DNA of 46,250 bases from an uncultured Erythrobacter sp. (GTDB lineage: Bacteria; Pseudomonadota; Alphaproteobacteria; Sphingomonadales; Sphingomonadaceae). The stretch spans positions 1 to 46,250 of the forward strand of contig CALBWA010000015.1 of the NCBI GenBank assembly GCA_937969505.1, in the 5' to 3' direction. This document shows positions 20,103-28,092 of the stretch, in pieces. The translations under genes and the position numbers were made by a program. Every line of letters starts with the position of its first letter. Position 1 is the stretch's first letter. The notes beneath the pieces are model-generated. The model worked only from the letters and a program-made list of their open reading frames with translations, ran no database searches and had not been told where the DNA came from.

Positions 20103-21008
20103 ATGCCCGAATTGACCGCCAACAATCTGACCTTGCATTACGATGAGCGGGGGCACCGGGATGATCCGGCGATGCTGATGATCATGGGCGTTGGCGCGCA
20201 GATGACCTTGTGGCGCGAAGAGTTGCTGGATGCGCTGGCCGGCCATGGTTTCCGGGTGATCCGCTTTGACAATCGCGATATCGGTTTGAGCCAGAAGATG
20301 GAGCATGAAAAGGTCCCCAGCATCTTGTGGCTGATGATCTGTGACAAGCTGGGCCTGACACCCCAGGTGCCCTATCAGCTTTCGGACATGGCGAACGATG
20401 CGGCCGGTGTGCTTGATGCGCTGGAGATTGAGAAAGCGCATGTGGTGGGCGCCTCCATGGGCGGCATGATTGCACAGAACATGGCGGCCCAACATCCTGA
20501 GCGACTGCTGTCGCTGACCTCTATCATGTCATCCAGCGGCAACCGCAAATTGCCCCAGGCGGACAAGGATGTGATCAGGATCATGATCAAGCGTCCGCGA
20601 TCAGGTGACATTGCCAGCCAGATTGAATTCGGCAAAGCATTTGGGCGCGCAGTGAGCGGGCCGGGTTACCCCGTCGACGAGGACAGCCTGCACAAACGGG
20701 CCACAGACAGCATCACGCGCAGCTATTACCCTCAGGGCTTTATCCGCCAGTCGGCGGCAATTGTGGCCGATGGCGATCGGCGCGAGCGACTGCGCACCAT
20801 CACAGCACCCACGCTTGTTCTGCATGGAGAGGCCGACCCGCTGGTCCCGGTTGAGCATGGCCGCGACACCGCAGCGCATATCCCCGGTGCCAATTTGCAC
20901 ACCATTCCCGGCTGGGGTCATGATTTGCCGCTGGAACTGGTCGATACCTTTGCTGCCATGATTGCAGAGCACGCGCATGGTGCTATCAAGCAGTCAGCTG
21001 CCGCTTGA
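20103..21008 (+). CDS. Alpha/beta hydrolase
   Basis: 301 residues of the alpha/beta hydrolase fold: nucleophile elbow GASMGGM with S118, acidic residue in HGEADPLVP and histidine in GWGHDLP (about 276-282), so the triad looks complete. It resembles the epoxide hydrolase/esterase group, but the substrate is not known. It follows nadB by 35 bases and could be read with it. After it comes a 563-bp region without genes that leads into nrdA. Confidence 0.88.
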   Translation: MPELTANNLTLHYDERGHRDDPAMLMIMGVGAQMTLWREELLDALAGHGFRVIRFDNRDIGLSQKMEHEKVPSILWLMICDKLGLTPQVPYQLSDMANDAAGVLDALEIEKAHVVGASMGGMIAQNMAAQHPERLLSLTSIMSSSGNRKLPQADKDVIRIMIKRPRSGDIASQIEFGKAFGRAVSGPGYPVDEDSLHKRATDSITRSYYPQGFIRQSAAIVADGDRRERLRTITAPTLVLHGEADPLVPVEHGRDTAAHIPGANLHTIPGWGHDLPLELVDTFAAMIAEHAHGAIKQSAAA

Positions 21009-21571
21009 ACCTGGCGGGCAACGTCCTGCTGGTCATTTTCTCAATGGTTAGAGGGTGATCGGTCGGGACGTTCCCATATCACTGCAGGATTCGAAAATTG
21101 CGGCACAGGATTCGATTGATTCAAAGCCTCGATCTGATCCTTATCCCAACAAAAATTTTTTCGCAGATTCATTTTAGGGCTTGCGCAACTCGCCAGCCCA
21201 GCTTTGTCCACGCGTCGCTGCGTTGCAGCACCGTAACACACCAATCGGCTGGGGTGCGCTGACATGGTTTATTTGCATTCACCCTCTTGCGTATCATCCG
21301 GCTCTGATTCACTATCTAGTGGTTCCATACGCGGGGGCACCTACTAGACCTAGTTTTCAATGGGCACAGACACCATATCTGTGAACGGGGGAAGATTCGG
21401 AATCTGAATTGTGGTTTTGCGGCGGAGCTGTGGGCAAAAACGGGAAAACTAATTCGCCGTTGTCGCTCAAAAATTGCTAGGTGGGGGCATCTCTACCGAG
21501 TCGAACACATGTGGAACAAACGTTGCTGCGGCAGCGTGGGGCACGGGCACAACAGAGAGCGGAAAAACATA
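21009..21571 (+). promoter_or_regulatory. Long nrdA upstream region with clustered GANTC sites
   Basis: No gene is visible in these 563 bases. Eight GANTC sites (the CcrM methylation target of alphaproteobacteria) start at 21088, 21109, 21118, 21166, 21306, 21394, 21400 and 21498; about two would be expected by chance. Three imperfect palindromes at 21310-21321 (CACTATCTAGTG), 21343-21354 (ACTAGACCTAGT) and 21370-21383 (ACACCATATCTGTG) are spaced roughly 30 bases apart. They loosely resemble NrdR boxes, but none fits the published palindrome well. The region looks regulatory and cell-cycle linked; the NrdR link is weak. Confidence 0.5.
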
Positions 21572-23659
21572 ATGGAATTACGGACTGGGGACGATGCGGC
21601 AATGGGGCTGGAAACGGAATTGGATGGTGCGCTCGACACGGGTACTGTCGCGGCAAAGACTGATGCAAAAAATGGCAAAGCGAAGAACAGCGCCAAGGAC
21701 AGTAAGGCAATGAGCATGGACACAGCAGACAAGGGTTCTGACGATCTGGTCGCTGAAAAAGCCGGCGAAGTGCTGGCCGGCGCCATGACCAGTGCCGTTG
21801 CCGAAGCGGCCAAGTCCGCCGCTGACGACGACAGCAAGAAGGTGAACGATCGCCGCTTCACCATTGTGACTGACGAATCGCGCGACGCCAATCTGACCGA
21901 TTTCGGCAAGGAAACGCTGATCGATCGCTATCTGCTGCCGGGTGAGAATTTCCAGGATCTGTTTGCGCGCGTGGCCGATGCCTATGCCGATGATCAGGAT
22001 CATGCCCAGCGGTTGTATGATTACATTTCCAATCTGTGGTTCATGCCGGCAACCCCCGTTCTGTCGAACGGTGGCACCAATCGCGGTCTGCCCATCAGTT
22101 GCTATCTCAACTCCGTGTCGGACAGCCTGAATGGCATCGTCGACACCTGGAACGAGAATGTCTGGCTGGCCTCCAAGGGCGGCGGCATCGGCACCTATTG
22201 GGGCCATGTTCGCGGTATTGGCGAGCCGGTTGGCCTGAACGGCAAGACCAGCGGCATCATCCCCTTCGTGCGGGTGATGGATTCGCTCACTCTGGCAATT
22301 TCGCAAGGTTCGCTGCGCCGCGGTTCGGCTGCGTGCTATCTTGATGTGTCGCATCCTGAGATCGAAGAATTCCTCGAAATCCGCAAACCGTCGGGCGACT
22401 TCAACCGCAAGGCGCTCAACCTGCACCATGGCGTGCTGCTGACCGATGAATTCATGGAAGCGGTTCGCAACGGCGATGAGTTCGAGCTCAAATCGCCCAA
22501 GACCGGTGAAGTGCGCGGCACTGTTGATGCGCGCTCGCTGTTCCAGAAGCTGGTGGAAACCCGGCTTGCCACGGGCGAGCCCTACATTGTCTTCAACGAC
22601 ACTGTGAACCGGATGATGCCCAAGCATCACCGCGATCTGGGTCTGAAGGTATCGACATCCAATCTGTGCAGCGAAATCACTCTGCCGACCGGTATCGATC
22701 ACCTTGGCAATGATCGCACGGCTGTGTGCTGCCTGTCCTCGCTCAATATCGAGAAGTGGGACGAGTGGAACACCGACAAGACCTTTATCGAGGACATCAT
22801 GCGTTTCCTCGACAATGTTCTGCAGGATTATATCGACCGCGCGCCGGATGAAATGGCTCGCGCCAAATATTCAGCCGAGCGGGAACGTTCGGTTGGCCTG
22901 GGCGTGATGGGCTTCCACTCCTTCCTTCAGGCCAAGAACATCGGCTTTGAAAGCCCGATGGCCAAGGTCTGGAACCTGAAGATGTTCAAACATATTCAGG
23001 GCAAGGCGTCGGAGGCGAGCATGCTGTTGGCGCAGGAACGCGGCGCATGCCCCGATGCAGAAGAAATGGGCGCGATGGAGCGGTTCAGCTGCAAGATGGC
23101 GATTGCTCCGACTGCATCGATTTCGATCATCTGCGGGGGCACCAGTGCCTGCATCGAACCGATCCCGGCCAATATCTACACCCACAAGACATTGTCGGGC
23201 AGCTTCATCGTCAAGAATCCCTATCTGGAAAAGGTTCTGCGCGAGAAGAGCAAGGATTCCACCAATGTGTGGAATTCGATCCTGGAACACGGCGGCAGCG
23301 TCCAGCACCTCGATTTCCTGACCGCAGAAGAAAAGGCGACCTTCAAGACCAGCTTCGAAATCGACCAGCGCTGGCTGCTCGAATTTGCCGCTGACCGCGC
23401 GCCTTACATTGATCAGGCGCAATCGCTGAACCTGTTCATTCCGGCCGATGTCGACAAATGGGATCTGATGATGCTGCACTTCCAGGCATGGGAAAAAGGC
23501 ATCAAGTCGCTCTATTATCTCCGCTCGAAATCGATCCAGCGCGCTGGCTTTGCCGGCGGGGTGGAAGCGGACAACACTGCTGACGCACCGGAGATTGAGC
23601 TGAAAGCCGAACTGGGCGTGCAGCAAACCGATTATGAGGAATGCCTGAGCTGCCAGTAG
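21572..23659 (+). CDS. nrdA: Ribonucleoside-diphosphate reductase, alpha subunit (class I)
   Basis: Catalytic subunit that reduces ribonucleotides to deoxyribonucleotides, working with NrdB. In the 695-residue protein the substrate-reducing pair is C177 (PISCYL) and C386 (VCCLSS), the thiyl radical cysteine is C366 (NLCSE), the radical-transfer tyrosine pair is in SLYYLRSKS, and the C-terminal thiol pair is ECLSCQ. The first ~95 residues are low complexity (Ala, Asp, Lys) and no ATP-cone domain is visible. The ATG at 21572 is chosen for its position after GAGCGGA; the frame is open to 21509. nrdB lies 3.3 kb downstream rather than adjacent. Confidence 0.95.
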   Translation: MELRTGDDAAMGLETELDGALDTGTVAAKTDAKNGKAKNSAKDSKAMSMDTADKGSDDLVAEKAGEVLAGAMTSAVAEAAKSAADDDSKKVNDRRFTIVTDESRDANLTDFGKETLIDRYLLPGENFQDLFARVADAYADDQDHAQRLYDYISNLWFMPATPVLSNGGTNRGLPISCYLNSVSDSLNGIVDTWNENVWLASKGGGIGTYWGHVRGIGEPVGLNGKTSGIIPFVRVMDSLTLAISQGSLRRGSAACYLDVSHPEIEEFLEIRKPSGDFNRKALNLHHGVLLTDEFMEAVRNGDEFELKSPKTGEVRGTVDARSLFQKLVETRLATGEPYIVFNDTVNRMMPKHHRDLGLKVSTSNLCSEITLPTGIDHLGNDRTAVCCLSSLNIEKWDEWNTDKTFIEDIMRFLDNVLQDYIDRAPDEMARAKYSAERERSVGLGVMGFHSFLQAKNIGFESPMAKVWNLKMFKHIQGKASEASMLLAQERGACPDAEEMGAMERFSCKMAIAPTASISIICGGTSACIEPIPANIYTHKTLSGSFIVKNPYLEKVLREKSKDSTNVWNSILEHGGSVQHLDFLTAEEKATFKTSFEIDQRWLLEFAADRAPYIDQAQSLNLFIPADVDKWDLMMLHFQAWEKGIKSLYYLRSKSIQRAGFAGGVEADNTADAPEIELKAELGVQQTDYEECLSCQ

Positions 23660-23677
23660 AAGAAAACGATACTTGAC

Positions 23678-23739
23678 TTTCCGGTAAACTAAGCCGGAAA
23701 AAGCTGAGGCTCGGACCAGTTACAGCTGTTCCGAGCCTC
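23678..23739 (+). terminator. Two consecutive hairpins after nrdA
   Basis: The first is a 7-bp stem TTTCCGG (23678-23684)/CCGGAAA (23694-23700). The second is a perfect 10-bp stem GAGGCTCGGA (23706-23715)/TCCGAGCCTC (23730-23739). They lie 18-80 bases past the nrdA stop and probably end or stabilise its transcript. Neither is followed by a good T run, so they may instead protect the mRNA 3' end. Confidence 0.55.
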
Positions 23740-23831
23740 TGACTACCAACCCGAGGGTGGCTGCCGTTAGAACCCCACAATGTGTGAACAGCGTGGTTCA
23801 GTCAATCCCTCAACCAACAAGGAATGAGAAA

Positions 23832-24161
23832 TTGACTCTTACTACACACAGATTTCAGGGACAAAGCGGCAGCTGGTACCAGTTCGAAATGAAGGACCTA
23901 CCTGCTGCACCAAGAATGCTTTGCGGTGTCTATATGTTTGGACGAAAGCGCCAAGACGGGACGTACACCGTTCTTTACGTAGGTAAATCTAAGTTGCTTT
24001 CAAGCCGAGTGACGAACACTCATGAAAAGCTAAGTCCTGCAATCAAGCTAGGCATGACGACCCTCGGACAGCACTTTTGCGCATCTGAGAGCTTAGCATT
24101 GCAGGTCGAGCGCGACCTAATAGCAGCTTGGCAGCCAGCGCTAAATGACAACTTCAAGTAA
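23832..24161 (+). CDS. GIY-YIG nuclease family protein
   Basis: 109 residues with the GIY-YIG core: GVYMF (GIY position), LYVGKS (YIG position), an arginine in SSRV and a glutamate in QVERDLI, matching the family's catalytic set. It would cut DNA, but no extra domain gives specificity. I chose the TTG at 23832 because AAGGA lies nine bases upstream; a GTG at 23757 in the same frame would add 25 residues but has no site. The gene is visibly AT-richer than nrdA and nrdB, suggesting transfer into the gap between them. Confidence 0.78.
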   Translation: MTLTTHRFQGQSGSWYQFEMKDLPAAPRMLCGVYMFGRKRQDGTYTVLYVGKSKLLSSRVTNTHEKLSPAIKLGMTTLGQHFCASESLALQVERDLIAAWQPALNDNFK

Positions 24162-24177
24162 TTAAGGAAGAGCGGGA

Positions 24178-24465
24178 ATGCAGATCAGAATCTTGGTTTC
24201 TCTCACTGCATTCCTCCTCCTCTCCGCTTGTGCGTCACAAATTGACGCGGGTGTAGTGCGCGAGGCCGGATCGCCCGGTTTCCTGTGGGGTTTGTGGCAC
24301 GGGTTCATCTTCCCCTTTGCCTGGATCGGGTCCTTGTTCGATCCCGATATCGCCGTCTATGCCGTGCCCAATAATGGTGGCTGGTATGATTTCGGTTTCT
24401 TCGTTGGCATCACGGTGTTGGGCGGGGGCAGCTGGTTTAGCTCGAAAAAGAGCGCCCGGAAGTGA
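24178..24465 (+). CDS. Small lipoprotein
   Basis: 95 residues with a lipoprotein signal (LLSAC, C18) and one or two hydrophobic stretches (about 35-50 and 70-85) rich in Trp, Phe and Gly, ending in KK. Function unknown. The start follows GGAAGAGCGGG. The last 28 codons before the tail (24367-24450) are repeated almost exactly at 24844-24927, where a truncated second copy lies. A small membrane protein gene follows after 22 bases. Confidence 0.72.
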   Translation: MQIRILVSLTAFLLLSACASQIDAGVVREAGSPGFLWGLWHGFIFPFAWIGSLFDPDIAVYAVPNNGGWYDFGFFVGITVLGGGSWFSSKKSARK

Positions 24466-24487
24466 CCTCTAGGCGCAGGATGGTTTA

Positions 24488-24766
24488 ATGTACCCTCTTG
24501 CTAGAATTGATATCGATCTGGGGATATGGTTTACCTTCGGGCTGGGCGTGATGGGGCTTTTCTTTCCTTATCTGCTGCTCTCCCTGTTCACACAAAGCGC
24601 CGCGATGGTGCGGGTGGTGCGCCTGCTCTCGATCCCGGTTCTGCTGTATGGTGCGGCGTCAATCTACGATCGCTATATCCGGGACGAGTCGCAATTTGCC
24701 CTGTCGCATGAGGAGAAGCGTCAGCGGATTTATGCAGACGCTCTCGAGCAGGGTCGCAGCCGCTGA
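24488..24766 (+). CDS. Small two-helix membrane protein of unknown function
   Basis: 92 residues with two predicted membrane segments (about 9-35 and 42-58) and a charged C-terminal tail (SHEEKRQRIYADALEQ). No family recognised. The start has only a weak upstream AGGA. A compact hairpin with a T run 40 bases downstream likely ends the transcript that also carries the small lipoprotein. Confidence 0.6.
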   Translation: MYPLARIDIDLGIWFTFGLGVMGLFFPYLLLSLFTQSAAMVRVVRLLSIPVLLYGAASIYDRYIRDESQFALSHEEKRQRIYADALEQGRSR

Positions 24767-24804
24767 CGGATTGATAGTCCGCTGTCTTGCGTGATCAGCC
24801 CTTT

Positions 24805-24824
24805 GCTCTTGGACAAGAGCTTTT
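24805..24824 (+). terminator. Rho-independent terminator after the small membrane protein
   Basis: Perfect 6-7 bp stem GCTCTTG/CAAGAGC with a tiny loop, followed at once by TTTT. It lies 39 bases after the stop of the two-helix membrane protein and before the truncated lipoprotein copy, so that copy is probably outside the transcript. Confidence 0.65.
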
Positions 24825-24843
24825 CCCAAGTGTCGCTGCCCTC

Positions 24844-24942
24844 CCCAATAATGGTGGCTGGTATGATTTCGGTTTCTTCGTTGGTATCACGGTGTTGGGC
24901 GGGGGCAGCTGGTTCAGTTCAAAAAAGGGTAGAACCGGTTAG
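24844..24942 (+). pseudogene. 3' fragment of a second copy of the small lipoprotein gene
   Basis: Codons for P-N-N-G-G-W-Y-D-F and onward, 28 codons in all (24844-24927), match codons 64-91 of the lipoprotein gene at 24178-24465. Only four bases differ and all four changes are synonymous (GGC/GGT, TTT/TTC, AGC/AGT, TCG/TCA). The tail then diverges to GRTG and a TAG at 24940. The 5' part with signal peptide and start codon is missing: the frame runs back only to a stop at 24775 without resemblance to the parent. The TAG overlaps the stop codon of the convergent GGDEF gene. Confidence 0.8.
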
Positions 24943-26192
24943 GTGCCAAAGGCTGGTTCGGGCGCTGGCCGGGAGCCCTGCGTAACAGTTTCGATCACCT
25001 CCACCCTATCACGCCCGGCGCGCTTGGCGCTGTAAAGCGCGCTATCGGCCATTTCGATCATATCTTCCATGGTGAAGCCGGCGTTCAGAGCGATGACTGC
25101 AACGCCCACGCTCGTTGTCACCAGAGGCGAACCTTCCCCACGGCCAGGCAAACCTGCAACGGCCAGGCGGATATCCTCGCCGATGGTGCAGGCATGTTCG
25201 ACAGAATCAACCCGCGCACAGCCAATGAATTCTTCGCCGCCATAGCGCGCCACCATGCCTGAATATGTCGCAAACACTGCGCGCAGGGAACTGCCGACTG
25301 TCTTCAGGCAATAATCGCCAGCTTGATGGCCATGGCGATCATTGAACGCCTTGAAGTGATCGAGGTCGATCATCATGAGGGCAACCAGCCCCCGGTCATG
25401 CGGCTTGACCTGCTTCCCGCCTTCCTTGAAAGCGCGCTCGAAATAGCGGCGGTTGTGCATGCCTGTCAGCGGATCGCGCTCGGACAATTCGCGCAACAAG
25501 CGGTTGGTGCTCTCCAACTCCTCGGCAGCCATACGATGGCGCAGCGTCAGCAAGAAATTGCGCTGGCGCAAAAGTTCAAATCGACGAGCAACCGGCAATG
25601 TTGCCGCTGCCACTATGGTCAGGATCGACAAAAACTCCAGCCTGGCCAAAATCGCTGACACGCCGCCGATAGCCAGCGCGAGCGTGACCATGGCAATGTA
25701 GCCCAAATTGAAGGCGATCAAATAGCGCGAGGAATAGGGTACGATCACCGTGCTGAGGCCCAGCAACAGCGCGACACCCAGATGGTATTGCACTGCGATT
25801 GTTATCGGCAGGAAGGATGCCAGATACATCAGGGCCGCAGCAAAGCCCATCTGTGCCAGTCCGAGAGATGCTGACAGCAAGCGTGGTTTGCGCAATTTTA
25901 CCGCCCAAAGCCCCAACGCAGTGAACGGCGCCACAGCGACCATGCGGATAAAAAACCCTTGCTGCACCATGTCCGGGGCAATGAAAACATCCACCACGCT
26001 GGACGCGACGGCAACCAGAAATCCCAGTACAAGCAGGAACCGCGCCTCGGTATAAAGCCGGTCGCGCACATGATTGCGGTAGTCCATGCGGATATCGGCG
26101 GGCCAGCCACGCGAAGACGTGCCTGCCGCCACAATCGCATCGATCGCGGAGGCCTGACTATCCATGCTGTTGTGATCGACCAAGGCTACCAT
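24939..26192 (-). CDS. GGDEF domain diguanylate cyclase with membrane sensor region
   Basis: 417 residues. The N-terminal half has about six membrane segments (roughly 51-72, 82-100, 106-126, 130-152, 157-177, 184-203), then a short coiled linker and a GGDEF domain (about 235-400) with an intact active-site motif GGEEF (318-322). The inhibitory RxxD site that normally lies five residues before it is replaced by TYSG (309-312), so product inhibition by c-di-GMP is probably absent. It should make c-di-GMP in response to a membrane signal. An alternative start is the ATG nine codons in. It is convergent with the lipoprotein remnant. Confidence 0.9.
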   Translation of the reverse strand: MVALVDHNSMDSQASAIDAIVAAGTSSRGWPADIRMDYRNHVRDRLYTEARFLLVLGFLVAVASSVVDVFIAPDMVQQGFFIRMVAVAPFTALGLWAVKLRKPRLLSASLGLAQMGFAAALMYLASFLPITIAVQYHLGVALLLGLSTVIVPYSSRYLIAFNLGYIAMVTLALAIGGVSAILARLEFLSILTIVAAATLPVARRFELLRQRNFLLTLRHRMAAEELESTNRLLRELSERDPLTGMHNRRYFERAFKEGGKQVKPHDRGLVALMMIDLDHFKAFNDRHGHQAGDYCLKTVGSSLRAVFATYSGMVARYGGEEFIGCARVDSVEHACTIGEDIRLAVAGLPGRGEGSPLVTTSVGVAVIALNAGFTMEDMIEMADSALYSAKRAGRDRVEVIETVTQGSRPAPEPAFGT

Positions 26193-26438
26193 TGGCCTTG
26201 GTGATACTACGCCTTGTTTAACGAGGCGTTATGGTTGAATCAGAATGGCTTGATTATTTATGGCGGTATTGATGCAGTTTATCCTGCGGGGGCGGCTGAT
26301 CTGCAGCAGCATTTGTCCCTGCCATAAGCAAAACCCCCGCCCGACCCGTCTTCTTGCGAAGATGGTCAGAGCAGGGGCCCGATATCTGCCCGCGCATGCC
26401 CCGTCAGAAGGCGCGCCTGGCAGACGGAGGAATGTGTG

Positions 26439-26681
26439 TCAGGCGGTTTCGGTCGCCTTGGTCCCGAGACCTTCGGGAATACGCGCACCTTCCTTCAAAT
26501 AGACGCGATTGTCGTCGATCTTCTCGACATCGTCGAGCGAGAGGAAGTGGTGGATGTCATCCGCACTGTCCGATTTGGTCAGCTTGATCGCGTCATCCTG
26601 CACCGCGTCAACGGTACCGACGTGATCACCCTGACAATTGCTGACTTCCATATGTTCCTTGATGCGTAGCTTCTCAAACAT
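26439..26681 (-). CDS. DUF2171 domain protein
   Basis: 80 residues matching DUF2171: an N-terminal MEVSNCQGDHVGTVDAV segment, as in PRC-barrel-like small beta proteins, and IHHFLSLDDVEKID. Such proteins are found widely in alphaproteobacteria and have no known function. It is acidic and probably cytoplasmic. It reads away from nrdB, so the 319 bases up to 27000 must contain both promoters; three GANTC sites lie there. Confidence 0.78.
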   Translation of the reverse strand: MFEKLRIKEHMEVSNCQGDHVGTVDAVQDDAIKLTKSDSADDIHHFLSLDDVEKIDDNRVYLKEGARIPEGLGTKATETA

Positions 26682-27000
26682 GATAATCTTTCTGGAGGGG
26701 AATTTCCCTGCCGTTTGAATGGGTTATGCCTGAATAACGGGTGGAGTCGCCGATCCGTTCCTCAACTCGTCGAGGCTGGGGAACGCTTGGTGTGATCAGG
26801 CGGTGTTCGGCACATTTTCAGTATGGAGCCAAGTGCGAAACCGCGACATATCAGGCACATCGGCAAGCCCGGCCGCGCTCAGTTGAAAAAAGCGCACCAT
26901 TATACCGGTCTTATCCCCGCATAATCCTTTTCGCTTGCTATCGAATCGCAGCTATGATTCCCTATATTGGCAATTCACGCTCAATCCGGAGAACCACAAG

Positions 27001-28059
27001 ATGTCGTTGCTCGAAGCCCGTAAGACCTACAAGCCCTTCCAATACCCATGGGCTTACGAGTTCTGGAAACGTCAGCAGCAAATTCACTGGATGCCCGAGG
27101 AAGTTCCCCTGGGCGAGGATTGCCGCGACTGGGCTCAAAAGCTGACCGAGCACGAGCGCAATCTGCTCACCCAGATCTTCCGCTTCTTCACCCAGGCCGA
27201 TGTCGAGGTGCAGGATTGCTATCACGACAAATACGGCCGCGTGTTCAAGCCGACCGAGATCAAGATGATGCTCACCGCTTTCTCCAATATGGAGACGGTG
27301 CATATCGCGGCCTATTCCCACCTGCTCGACACCATCGGCATGCCCGAAAGCGAATATTCCGCCTTCCTCGATTACGAGGAAATGGCCGACAAGCATGATT
27401 ACATGCAGCAGTTCAGCGTCGACAATGACGAGGATATTGCCCGCACGCTCGCCATGTTCGGCGGCTTTACCGAAGGCATGCAGCTGTTCGCCAGCTTTGC
27501 CATGCTGATGAACTTCCCGCGCTTCAACAAGATGAAGGGCATGGGGCAGATCGTCAGCTGGTCGGTCCGCGATGAAAGCCTGCATTGCGAAGGCATCATC
27601 CGCATGTTCCACGAATTCGTGCGCGAACGCGATTGCTACACCAAGGCGGTGAAGGAAGACATCATCGACATCTGTCAGAAGACGGTGCGGCTGGAAGATG
27701 CCTTTATCGATCTGGCGTTCGAGATGGGCCCTGTGTCCGGCATGACGGCCAAGGAAATCAAGAAATACATCCGCTACATCGCTGACTGGCGTCTGGGCCA
27801 GTTGGGCCTCCAGCCGATCTACATGATCGAAGATCACCCGCTGCCGTGGCTCGCGCCGCTGCTCAACGGTGTCGAGCACGCCAACTTCTTCGAACAGCGC
27901 GCGACCGAATATTCCAAGGGCGCGACCACGGGCGACTGGAACACGGTGTGGTCAAGCTTCGACAAGCGCCAGAAGGCCAAGGCGACCAATGACGAAGTCA
28001 CGGTCGACGATGGTCCGGACATGTTCGGGGACAGCGAAGGGGCTGTCGCGGCGGAGTAG
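27001..28059 (+). CDS. nrdB: Ribonucleoside-diphosphate reductase, beta subunit (class I)
   Basis: Radical-generating partner of NrdA. The 352 residues carry the full di-iron ligand set D67, E98, H101, E158, E192 and H195 and a tyrosine at Y105, four residues after H101 as in E. coli R2 Y122, so a tyrosyl radical enzyme is expected. No ATP-cone is fused at its N-terminus, which begins directly with SLLEARKTY. The C-terminal tail that docks into NrdA is acidic (DMFGDSEG). The ATG at 27001 follows GGAGAA; the frame is open to 26935. It is separated from nrdA by six small genes or remnants. Confidence 0.95.
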   Translation: MSLLEARKTYKPFQYPWAYEFWKRQQQIHWMPEEVPLGEDCRDWAQKLTEHERNLLTQIFRFFTQADVEVQDCYHDKYGRVFKPTEIKMMLTAFSNMETVHIAAYSHLLDTIGMPESEYSAFLDYEEMADKHDYMQQFSVDNDEDIARTLAMFGGFTEGMQLFASFAMLMNFPRFNKMKGMGQIVSWSVRDESLHCEGIIRMFHEFVRERDCYTKAVKEDIIDICQKTVRLEDAFIDLAFEMGPVSGMTAKEIKKYIRYIADWRLGQLGLQPIYMIEDHPLPWLAPLLNGVEHANFFEQRATEYSKGATTGDWNTVWSSFDKRQKAKATNDEVTVDDGPDMFGDSEGAVAAE

Positions 28060-28092
28060 GGGTGGAGTGCGTGAACGCTGAAAGAATTTTGA

